From contig CANJWU010000070.1 in the NCBI GenBank assembly GCA_947478655.1, positions 1 to 6,302 on the forward strand: a DNA stretch of 6,302 bases. The letters run 5' to 3'. The stretch is from Sphingobacteriales bacterium (GTDB taxonomy: Bacteria; Bacteroidota; Bacteroidia; Sphingobacteriales; Sphingobacteriaceae). The notes beneath the pieces were generated by a model. The model was not told where the DNA came from. It searched no databases and worked only from the letters and a program-made list of their open reading frames with translations. The number at the start of each line of letters is the position of its first letter. Position 1 is the first letter of the stretch. Shown here piece by piece: positions 1 through 6,302 of the stretch. Position numbers and translations under genes: made by a program.

Positions 1-2959
1 AACAGCAAGTTATTGGGATTGCGGAGAATTTATTTCTGCTGCTTATAAACTGCAAGTTGTGCATCCGCCCGGAGCACCTATGTTTTTATTATTAGAAAGA
101 TTATTTGCGATGCTTGCTGGAAGCAACATTTCAAATGTCGCTTTCTTTACCAATTTAGGTTCAGCATTGTCTAGTTCATTTACCATTTTATTTTTATTCT
201 GGTCGATTACCATGTTGGCATCTAAATTAGTTGATGATAACAAAGACAACTATTCTTTAACTAGTAAAATTTTAATTATTGGTTCTGGTGTTGTTGGCGC
301 ATTGGCCTATACCTTCTCCGATACTTTTTGGTTTTCTGCAGTAGAAACAGAAGTATATGCGATGTCATCGTTATGTACCGCAGTTGTATTTTGGGCAATT
401 TTAAAATGGGAAAACATAGCAGACGAAAAACATGCTGATCGTTGGATTGTATTGATTTCGTTGATTGTTGGACTTTCGATTGGTGTACATTTACTGAATT
501 TATTGGCTATTCCTGCCATTGCTTTTGTTTATTATTTCAAACGTTTTAACACCAGCACCAAAGGAATTATTTATACAGCCGTTGCATCGATTGCTATTTT
601 AGGATTTATACAATTTGGAATTATCCCTGGCGTAATTTCTATTGCAGCAAAATTTGATTTACTATTTGTAAATAGTTTTGGAATGCCATTTTGGAGTGGC
701 GCCATGGTTTGGTTTGTGATATTAATTGCAGGCATTGTTTGGACTACTCAATACAGCATTAAAAAAGCAAACGTAATTTTACATACGGCTATGATGTGCT
801 TCACCGCTGTATTAATTGGCTATTCGTCATATACGATGATTCCAATTAGAGCAAAAGCGGATCCAAATATTAACATGTATGCCAATGACAATATTTTTAA
901 TTTATTGTCTTATATCAATCGTGAACAATATGGCGAAACACCATTATTAACTGGTCAGTTTTTTACCGCTAAACTTTCTGATGAAAAAGAAGGTGCAATG
1001 CAATATCAAAAATCAGCAGATAAATATGTAGAAACTGTTCGCAAAACGGTTCCTGTTTGGGAAGCAGCACAGTCGGGATTTTTTCCGCGCATGTGGAGTA
1101 ACCAAGCAAATCACATTCAGTTTTATCAATCATGGGCTAAATTAAAGTCGACTACTAGAAAACCAAGTTTCTCTGAAAACATGGACTTCTTTGTAAGCTA
1201 CCAAATGGGACACATGTATTGGAGATATTTTATGTGGAACTTTACCGGTCGCCAAAACGATATTCAAGGACATGGTAACATGACCGATGGTAATTGGATT
1301 AGTGGTATCAAAGCTTTAGACGAATACCGCTTAGGGCCGCAAACAAACTTGCCGAAATACTTAGCAGAAAATACTTCAAGAAATGAACTCTACTTTTTAC
1401 CCTTAATATTAGGCGTAATTGGAATGGTATTTCATTTCAACAAAAATAAAAAAGGCGCAACACCTGTTGGACTTTTATTTTTCTTTACTGGATTAGCTAT
1501 TGTTATTTATTTAAATCAATATCCTTACCAACCGCGTGAGCGTGACTATGCTTATGTAGGCTCGTTTTATGCTTTTGCTATTTGGATTGGTTTAGGTGTA
1601 ATGGGATTGTATGAATTAGTTCGTAAATCTTGGAATGGCCCGGTGGCTGCCTTTGCTTTAACAACCATTAGTTTATTGGCAGTGCCAGTAATTATGGCTA
1701 ATGCAGAATGGGATGATCACGATCGTTCGAATAGATCGGTAGTAAAAGATTTTGCAGCAGATTATTTAAATAGTTGCGCGCCGAATGCGATTTTATTTAC
1801 CATGGGCGACAACGAAACTTATCCATTATGGTATGCGCAAGAAGTAGAAGGAATTCGTACCGACATTCGTGTGGTTAACTTAAGTTTATTAGGCATGGAT
1901 TGGTATATCAATCAAATGAAGAAAAATACTTTAGAAGGCCAAGGCGTTCCATTTACTTTAAGTGCCGATAAATACACACAAGGAACAAGAGATTATATTC
2001 CTTACTATGATATGAAAATCAATGGCCCTGCAGATGTTAGAGAAGTGGTTAATTTTGTAACGAGCACCAACGAGCAAGCATTAATGCAAACTCGTGCAGG
2101 TAAATCTATCAATGTTTTACCTACGCGCATGCTAAGAATTAAAGTAGATAAAAATGCTGTTGTTAAATCTGGAGTAGTTTCTGCAGCAGATCAAAATCAA
2201 ATTGCAGAATACATCGATTTTAATTTAAGCAAAGATGGTTTAGTTAAAAATGATTTATTGGTATTAGATTTATTAGCCAATAATAATTGGTCGAGACCTA
2301 TTTATTTTGCAGCAACCATGGGTCAAGATAACTACTATGGCTTGAACGATTATTTACAATTAGAAGGTTTGGCTTTACGATTGATTCCTATTAAATCTCC
2401 TAGAAACCCATACGGTACTGCAGGAAAAGTGAATAGCACAATTATGTACGACAACATGGTGAATAAATTTAAATGGGGTAACATGGGTGGTGAAAATGTA
2501 TTTATCGATCCAGAAACTGCTAGGATGACTTATAGTTTCAGAATTCAATTCTTCCAATTATGCGATGTATTATTGAATGAAGGAAAAAAAGATTCTTGTG
2601 CAAAAGCCTTAGATTTATTAATGAGCGTATTGCCGAAACAAGGCATTCCATTGCAATACAAGACTTTTGATTTCCGTTTTGTAGATCAGTATTTCCGTTG
2701 TGGAAAAACCGAAAAAGCGAAAACTTTAGCCGCTAGTATTCAAGGTGAAATTGCACAGAACCTAGATTACTACAAACAATTTAATGGTAAAAAATCGAGT
2801 ATGTATACCGAAGAAGTACAACAAGGAATTGCTGTATTAAACGAATTGGCTAGAATTTGTAGAGATAATAATCAAGCAAAAATTTCGGACGATATTTCGA
2901 AAGCTACTACTGCTTATCAAAAAGATTTCTCTTTTATTTACGCCGAAGGCACTAACTAA
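1..2959 (+). CDS. DUF2723 / GT117 family membrane protein, probable protein O-mannosyltransferase-like glycosyltransferase (5' partial)
   Basis: The frame is open from base 2 to a TAA at 2957-2959 and has no upstream stop, so the true start lies left of the window. The GTG at 59 is an internal Val inside a conserved motif and not a start. Perhaps 30-40 N-terminal residues, including the first membrane helix, are missing. The opening codons (2-82) encode WDCGEF followed by HPPGAP, the family signature; its acidic residues (bases 17-19 and 26-28) sit where GT-C enzymes carry catalytic acid residues. Counting from the codon at 59, other family motifs are AVETEVYA (94-101), PRERDYAYVGSFYAFAIW (492-509) and MGDNETYPLWYAQEVEGIR (582-600). 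Hydrophobic segments lie at about 41-56, 70-86, 100-116, 129-160, 169-197, 211-229, 240-257, 443-460, 469-485, 501-521 and 529-547. The last ~415 residues are soluble, and the end (about 825-950) looks helical and TPR-like. PF11028 relatives include human TMEM260, a protein O-mannosyltransferase. A role in O-glycosylation of exported proteins from a lipid-linked donor is inferred; donor and acceptor are unknown. Confidence 0.9.
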   Translation, partial: TASYWDCGEFISAAYKLQVVHPPGAPMFLLLERLFAMLAGSNISNVAFFTNLGSALSSSFTILFLFWSITMLASKLVDDNKDNYSLTSKILIIGSGVVGALAYTFSDTFWFSAVETEVYAMSSLCTAVVFWAILKWENIADEKHADRWIVLISLIVGLSIGVHLLNLLAIPAIAFVYYFKRFNTSTKGIIYTAVASIAILGFIQFGIIPGVISIAAKFDLLFVNSFGMPFWSGAMVWFVILIAGIVWTTQYSIKKANVILHTAMMCFTAVLIGYSSYTMIPIRAKADPNINMYANDNIFNLLSYINREQYGETPLLTGQFFTAKLSDEKEGAMQYQKSADKYVETVRKTVPVWEAAQSGFFPRMWSNQANHIQFYQSWAKLKSTTRKPSFSENMDFFVSYQMGHMYWRYFMWNFTGRQNDIQGHGNMTDGNWISGIKALDEYRLGPQTNLPKYLAENTSRNELYFLPLILGVIGMVFHFNKNKKGATPVGLLFFFTGLAIVIYLNQYPYQPRERDYAYVGSFYAFAIWIGLGVMGLYELVRKSWNGPVAAFALTTISLLAVPVIMANAEWDDHDRSNRSVVKDFAADYLNSCAPNAILFTMGDNETYPLWYAQEVEGIRTDIRVVNLSLLGMDWYINQMKKNTLEGQGVPFTLSADKYTQGTRDYIPYYDMKINGPADVREVVNFVTSTNEQALMQTRAGKSINVLPTRMLRIKVDKNAVVKSGVVSAADQNQIAEYIDFNLSKDGLVKNDLLVLDLLANNNWSRPIYFAATMGQDNYYGLNDYLQLEGLALRLIPIKSPRNPYGTAGKVNSTIMYDNMVNKFKWGNMGGENVFIDPETARMTYSFRIQFFQLCDVLLNEGKKDSCAKALDLLMSVLPKQGIPLQYKTFDFRFVDQYFRCGKTEKAKTLAASIQGEIAQNLDYYKQFNGKKSSMYTEEVQQGIAVLNELARICRDNNQAKISDDISKATTAYQKDFSFIYAEGTN

Positions 2960-2974
2960 AATATTTGATTCAAT

Positions 2975-3007
2975 AAAAAAGCCCGCTGAAATTCAGCGGG
3001 CTTTTTT
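2975..3007. terminator. Bidirectional Rho-independent terminator between convergent genes
   Basis: A perfect inverted repeat, GCCCGCTGAA at 2981-2990 and TTCAGCGGGC at 2992-3001, is preceded by six A (2975-2980) and followed by six T (3002-3007). In RNA this gives a stem of 8-9 pairs, mostly G-C, closed by a loop of 3-5 bases and trailed by a U tract in either direction. It starts 15 bp after the stop of the plus-strand DUF2723 gene and lies 54 bp beyond the stop of minus-strand accA, so it can end both transcripts. Confidence 0.93.
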
Positions 3008-3010
3008 ATT

Positions 3011-3061
3011 GTACGAATGTGCGCTCATCTTCGCGCTGCCATGGCACGTCGCCTTCGGCTG
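3011..3061. other. Short GC-rich island with a 10-bp palindrome between the terminator and the accA stop
   Basis: By hand count 32 of 51 bases are G or C (63%), while the flanking genes are clearly AT-rich. It contains the perfect palindrome TGCCATGGCA at 3037-3046 and a small GCC-TTC-GGC hairpin at 3051-3059. It abuts the accA stop codon and the T run of the terminator. It does not extend AccA, whose C-terminus already ends in a normal way. No start codon plus open frame long enough to be a gene is visible. The composition suggests a short dispersed repeat or an unrecognised RNA or DNA element, but a single copy in this window cannot show that. Confidence 0.45.
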
Positions 3062-4018
3062 TTACTCTTGCACCACGCCCATTGCACAGAATTTAGCAAT
3101 GCGTTCGTCTACTCTTTTTTGAGGATCCATTTTTCCTAAAATGGCTAAGTCTTCTATAATTTTATTTTTTATAGTCTCTGCCATTTGTGCAGGATTATGA
3201 TGTGCTCCGCCAATTGGTTCTGGAATAATTCCATCTACTAATTTATTTTCAAACATGTCTTCTGCAGTTAATTTTAAAGCTTCTGCCGCACGCTCTTTAT
3301 AATCCCAACTTCTCCATAAAATAGAAGAACAAGATTCTGGAGAAATCACCGAATACCATGTATACTGTAACATATAAACTCTGTCTCCAATGCCAATGCC
3401 TAAAGCGCCGCCCGAAGCACCTTCACCAACAACAAAACACAATACGGGCACTTTTAAAACAGACATTTCTAATAGGTTTCTGGCAATGGCTTCGCCTTGG
3501 CCGCGTTCCTCTGCTTCTAAGCCTGGATAAGCACCCGGTGTATCTATTAAAGTAACAATGGGCTTATTAAACTTCTCTGCTAATTTCATTAAACGCAAAG
3601 CTTTTCTGTAACCTTCTGGATTGGCCATTCCGAAATTTCGGTATTGACGCAATTTAGTATTCGCTCCTTTTTGATGACCAATAAACATCACTGTTTGTCC
3701 ATTCAAAGTACCGAAACCGCCCACAATGGCTTTGTCATCTTTTACGGTTCTATCGCCATGCATTTCAATAAAATCATCGCATATAGTTTCGATGTATTGC
3801 AGTGTATATGGGCGTTCTGGATGTCTAGAGATTTGAACTTTTTGCCAACCATTTAAGTTTTCAAAAATTTCTTTTCTTGTTTTTTCAATTTTATGATTGA
3901 TTTCTTTCAAAGTGGCCGATACATCTACTTTAGATTTCTCTGCAACTTGTTTTACCTTTTCCCTTTGCTCAATTAAATCTGCAATGGGCTTTTCAAAATC
4001 AAAAGAAGTGCTATCCAT
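3062..4018 (-). CDS. accA: Acetyl-CoA carboxylase, carboxyltransferase subunit alpha
   Basis: This is the alpha subunit of the acetyl-CoA carboxylase carboxyltransferase. With AccD it forms an alpha2-beta2 enzyme that moves the carboxyl group from biotin on AccB to acetyl-CoA, giving malonyl-CoA, the committed step of fatty-acid synthesis in the cytoplasm. The 318 residues match the usual length (E. coli AccA is 319). The first ~55 residues are charged and helical. Family motifs follow in order: HPERPY (66-71), HGDR (87-90), IDTPGAYPG (158-166), [12 protein letters not shown] (171-182), [12 protein letters not shown] (198-209, the glycine pair that helps form the oxyanion hole of the crotonase-type fold) and [11 protein letters not shown] (225-235). 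The end, [13 protein letters not shown], is a normal Bacteroidota AccA terminus. The ATG at 4016-4018 begins the N-terminal helix in register; no clear Shine-Dalgarno precedes it. No accD or zinc-finger domain is present nearby, so the partner is encoded elsewhere. The gene looks intact. Confidence 0.97.
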   Translation of the reverse strand: MDSTSFDFEKPIADLIEQREKVKQVAEKSKVDVSATLKEINHKIEKTRKEIFENLNGWQKVQISRHPERPYTLQYIETICDDFIEMHGDRTVKDDKAIVGGFGTLNGQTVMFIGHQKGANTKLRQYRNFGMANPEGYRKALRLMKLAEKFNKPIVTLIDTPGAYPGLEAEERGQGEAIARNLLEMSVLKVPVLCFVVGEGASGGALGIGIGDRVYMLQYTWYSVISPESCSSILWRSWDYKERAAEALKLTAEDMFENKLVDGIIPEPIGGAHHNPAQMAETIKNKIIEDLAILGKMDPQKRVDERIAKFCAMGVVQE

Positions 4019-4125
4019 AATTCGTGAATTTAAAGGGTGAAATTACCAATTTTAAATGGAGCTATAAAAATCCTTTGATTAAAAGCGTTATTTAAATTAC
4101 TAAGTAACTGAATATCAATATTTAA
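4019..4125 (-). promoter_or_regulatory. AT-rich spacer upstream of accA, probable accA leader or promoter region
   Basis: This 107-bp spacer separates the stop of the HMA protein gene from the accA start and holds no gene. Read on the minus strand it contains TAATTTAA (complement of about 4092-4099) with a TTG 16 bases upstream, and TAATTTCA nearer accA. Both only loosely resemble the Bacteroidota promoter pattern TTTG...TAnnTTTG, so a specific promoter is not claimed. Two small AT-only inverted repeats (4097-4107 and 4111-4122) lack a GC stem and a T tract, so they are unlikely to be terminators. Read-through from the HMA gene into accA therefore cannot be excluded. Confidence 0.3.
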
Positions 4126-4716
4126 TTATGGTAAAACAGTCACCTCGTATTTGTTAATCTCCCCATTTTCCGGCTTAAAATCAACAATTAACTGAATGAT
4201 TTTTTGCAAAGAAATTTTCGTTGGATCAAAAATTATTTTAGCTTTTTGTTTCTCGTAATTTACTTCAGAAAATTTAACACCATTTTGCTGATAGATTTTT
4301 AGCTCGATTCCTTTTGCGCAACCTTCCGCACAAGTCATGCCGGTTATCAATAAATTAACTGTTTGAAATTTTCCTGGTTTAGCTGATAATGCTGCCCTTT
4401 CGTATTTACAACATGCGGGTAAAGCTTTGTAAATATTATCGGCTGCTCTGTAGTCTTTAGTATCATGCCCAATACTTGCTACTATCTTTTGTATTTGATC
4501 ATTCGTAATTGTTTGGCTATTGTAACTCACAAAAAGCTTTCCTACACTCACATCCATTCGGGCCGAAAGTATACCTGCTGTTGGCTTTAAGACCCCTTCA
4601 ATTCTATCTACACAATGTTCGCAATTGGCATAAACTATAATGGTATCGTTGATGGTTTGCGCATTGGCACGCAAAGCAAATACTAAAATCAAAAGGATAT
4701 TTCTAAGCTTTTTCAT
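4126..4716 (-). CDS. Secreted tandem heavy-metal-associated (HMA-like) domain protein
   Basis: This 196-residue protein starts with a Sec signal peptide (MKKLR, hydrophobic NILLILVFAL, then ANA-Q with likely cleavage after residue 19), so the mature protein should be periplasmic and not a cytoplasmic chaperone. Domain 1 (about 24-90) is HMA/MerP-like with CEHC at 32-35 in the metal-loop position. A linker carries a vicinal pair, LPACCKY (Cys102-Cys103). Domain 2 (about 117-185) has GMTCAEGCAKGIE (126-138), in which the two cysteines are four apart (C129, C133) instead of the standard CxxC. These are soft-metal ligands, so binding of Cu(I) or a similar ion is likely by family. The gene begins 7 bp after the TonB-dependent receptor stop, implying one transcript and a hand-over or sensing role for metal at the receptor. 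The ATG at 4714-4716 is chosen because it gives a complete signal peptide; its leader is A-rich with no clear Shine-Dalgarno. The metal and the direction of transport are inferred. Confidence 0.85.
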   Translation of the reverse strand: MKKLRNILLILVFALRANAQTINDTIIVYANCEHCVDRIEGVLKPTAGILSARMDVSVGKLFVSYNSQTITNDQIQKIVASIGHDTKDYRAADNIYKALPACCKYERAALSAKPGKFQTVNLLITGMTCAEGCAKGIELKIYQQNGVKFSEVNYEKQKAKIIFDPTKISLQKIIQLIVDFKPENGEINKYEVTVLP

Positions 4717-4723
4717 GGCTATT

Positions 4724-6302
4724 TTATTTTTTATTTTCTGCTAATTTAAATCTGAAGCCAATATAAATTCTTCTGCCATCCATTGGGCCCCAAATATTTG
4801 ATACATCAAAATACGGACCATATGGATCGTCGGAACCCGTTAAATGTGTCAACTGTTTAAAGTCTAACATGTTTTCGGCGCCTATATAAACTTCTGTTTG
4901 TTTAAAGGTTCTGGTTAGCTGAATATTGATTGTTTGATAAGCTGGAGATTGCAAAAATGGTTTCGAGGTAGAATCGTGCAAATGTATAGCTGGCAAGCGT
5001 TTCGAACCCACTAAATTAAGCGTAAAGTTCGCCTTCCATTTTCTATTAAAAGATTCATAATATAAACTAGTCACGATTCTATTTTTAGCAATAAATGGAT
5101 CCGATAGTTTACCAATACTATCGGTATAGGTAATCACATCTAAATATTTATAAGCCATTTTCCATTCAATCGTTTTAAAAATTTTATACATTAATTCTAC
5201 TTGAAAAGTTTTAGAAGTAGAAGCATTGGATTGATTGTAAATTAGAAATAGCATAGGATCTGTGTCGTAATCGATGCGCATTCTATTTTTAAAATTGGTT
5301 TGATACCAATCGAAATTGATGGCCCCTTTTCGGTAATTCCATAAAAAATCATGCGTTAAATTAGCTCCAAAATTCACAGCCGATTCGGGTAAAAGGCTTG
5401 ATTTTACTACGTATTTACGAGAACTAAAAACGAGAGCCGGATTTTCGGCTAATAGGTGCGGGCTTCTTACGCCCACGCCAATGCTTGCCCTAAAATCGGT
5501 GTTTTCGTTAATTGAAAATTTATAATTTGCGCGAGGAATTACATACGTTTTATTTGGAAAGCGATCTGCCCTTAATCCCAAAACAAATGTAGACCTTGCG
5601 TCTGGCTTATAAGTATCTTCTATAAATACACCCAATACATTTTCAGAACGATCATAATTAGCTAATGCCAATTGCTCTTTGGTATTTTCTAGTTTTAAAC
5701 TAATGCCCGTATTAATACTATGATGCAGTCCAATTTCTCGATTATAAATGATTCTAAAATTGGCAGAAAGTTGCGAAGCATCATAAGCCTTGATGCCTGC
5801 AAATCCATTCTGTGCGTGGCTTACCAGTGAATATTGAAATCCAATACTTTGAAATGTTGCACTCGGAATAATGAATCCGGTTTTACCATAATATTCTAAA
5901 CGATTGGTATTTAATTTTTGCGCCCAAATAGATAAGTCTGCAGCAGATTTACTATAATCAAATTGTTTTTGGCCAGCCATGCGTTTTTCATTCATCAATC
6001 GAAGCGTATGTTGCGAAATAAAACCTTTACCGTTTTCGTATTTCCATTTATTCAAGATGTTAAAATTTTGAATCATGGGCATATCTAAAAAATCATCACC
6101 ATTCTCCTCCACTTTTTTATTAAAAATATCGGAGTGAAAAGAAAAAAGGCTAGACCATTTTGAATTTATTTTTTTAGCAAGGTCTATGTTAATTTCATTT
6201 CTGAAATTTTCGTCCATATAATAATTCACAAAAAGTGGCCCCTCTTTACTAGGATTTTTTAATTCTAAATTAATCGAGCCACTCAAAGATTCCGGACCAA
6301 AC
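4724..6302 (-). CDS. TonB-dependent outer-membrane receptor, plug end and beta-barrel (5' partial), probably metal-related
   Basis: The frame runs off the right edge with no stop. The TTG at 6284-6286 is internal, since the residues before it (FGPESL) continue a plug-domain motif. The signal peptide, any carboxypeptidase-like N-terminal domain, the TonB box and most of the plug are outside the window. What remains, about 525 residues, is the plug end (FGPESLSGSINLELKNP, like GxESIAGQINVE in relatives) and the whole 22-strand-type barrel. Counting from the TTG, recognisable pieces are an acidic loop ENGDDFLDMP (61-70), VFIEDTYKPDARSTFVLGLR (220-239), GVRSPHLLAENPALVFSSRK (272-291), and the C-terminal ENMLDFKQ, DDPYGPYFD and WGPMDGRRIYIGFRFKL (471-515), the last forming the closing strand with its aromatic end. 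Receptors of this type import a ligand using TonB-ExbBD energy. The tightly coupled HMA protein just downstream suggests a metal or metal complex, most likely copper, but the sequence does not prove the ligand. Confidence 0.9.
   Translation of the reverse strand, partial: FGPESLSGSINLELKNPSKEGPLFVNYYMDENFRNEINIDLAKKINSKWSSLFSFHSDIFNKKVEENGDDFLDMPMIQNFNILNKWKYENGKGFISQHTLRLMNEKRMAGQKQFDYSKSAADLSIWAQKLNTNRLEYYGKTGFIIPSATFQSIGFQYSLVSHAQNGFAGIKAYDASQLSANFRIIYNREIGLHHSINTGISLKLENTKEQLALANYDRSENVLGVFIEDTYKPDARSTFVLGLRADRFPNKTYVIPRANYKFSINENTDFRASIGVGVRSPHLLAENPALVFSSRKYVVKSSLLPESAVNFGANLTHDFLWNYRKGAINFDWYQTNFKNRMRIDYDTDPMLFLIYNQSNASTSKTFQVELMYKIFKTIEWKMAYKYLDVITYTDSIGKLSDPFIAKNRIVTSLYYESFNRKWKANFTLNLVGSKRLPAIHLHDSTSKPFLQSPAYQTINIQLTRTFKQTEVYIGAENMLDFKQLTHLTGSDDPYGPYFDVSNIWGPMDGRRIYIGFRFKLAENKK

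Noticed and set aside
59..61. GTG as a start codon for the DUF2723 gene.
   Set aside because: The same frame is open back to base 2 and encodes the conserved WDCGEF block directly upstream, so this codon is an internal valine of a gene cut by the window edge.
43..519. Short minus-strand open frames at 43-249 and 307-519 opposite the DUF2723 gene.
   Set aside because: They lie wholly inside a well-supported membrane-protein gene with conserved motifs, and their translations show no recognisable domain.
2375..2557. 60-codon minus-strand open frame inside the DUF2723 gene.
   Set aside because: It is antisense to conserved coding sequence, resembles no family I recognise, and has no supporting context.
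3008..3090. A minus-strand frame through the GC-rich island (reading ...EGDVPWQREDERTF then VQ and stop), possibly an AccA extension or a small peptide.
   Set aside because: It is in a different frame from accA, opens after a TAA inside accA only about 27 codons before its stop, has no ATG start, and AccA already ends with its normal family C-terminus.
3358..3856. Two plus-strand open frames (3358-3555, 3644-3856) opposite accA.
   Set aside because: They are antisense to highly conserved AccA motifs; the accA reading frame fully explains the sequence.
4097..4122. Small inverted repeats TTACT-A-AGTAA and AATAT-CA-ATATT as a terminator or operator.
   Set aside because: They are short and AT-only in an AT-rich spacer, with no T tract, and are expected by chance in such sequence.
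6284..6286. TTG as a start codon for the TonB-dependent receptor.
   Set aside because: The upstream codons FGPESL continue the conserved plug-end motif, and a receptor starting here would lack a signal peptide and a plug.

Overview
The window looks like chromosomal DNA from a member of the Bacteroidota. It is AT-rich. The left-hand gene belongs to the DUF2723 (GT117 / TMEM260-like) family that is typical of this phylum. The right-hand gene is a TonB-dependent receptor with Bacteroidota-type barrel motifs. Start codons lack a clear Shine-Dalgarno sequence and have AT-rich leaders, as is usual there. I cannot place it to genus; the proteins would fit either a flavobacterial or a sphingobacterial/chitinophagal lineage.

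Layout, left to right. (1) Bases 1-2959, plus strand: most of a large polytopic membrane protein, a probable GT-C fold protein O-mannosyltransferase-like enzyme, whose start lies beyond the left edge. (2) Bases 2975-3007: a strong symmetric hairpin flanked by A and T runs, which can end transcription from both sides of this convergent junction. (3) Bases 3011-3061: a short stretch of about 63% GC containing a 10-bp palindrome, very unlike its surroundings. (4) Bases 3062-4018, minus strand: accA, the carboxyltransferase alpha subunit of acetyl-CoA carboxylase, complete. (5) Bases 4019-4125: an AT-rich spacer. (6) Bases 4126-4716, minus strand: a secreted protein with two heavy-metal-associated (HMA-like) domains. 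(7) Bases 4724-6302, minus strand: a TonB-dependent outer-membrane receptor, cut by the right edge and therefore missing its signal peptide and most of its plug.

The receptor and the HMA protein are only 7 bp apart on the same strand and very probably form one transcript: an outer-membrane receptor coupled to a periplasmic metal-binding protein, most likely for copper or another soft metal. accA is a housekeeping fatty-acid synthesis gene. It lies downstream on the same strand with no convincing terminator before it, so some read-through is possible. The DUF2723 gene is independent and convergent.

I see no RNA gene, CRISPR array, insertion sequence or phage gene here. The window is mostly ordinary Bacteroidota core and transport content. 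The GC-rich island beside the terminator and the unusual cysteine layout of the HMA protein are the two points most worth a second look.
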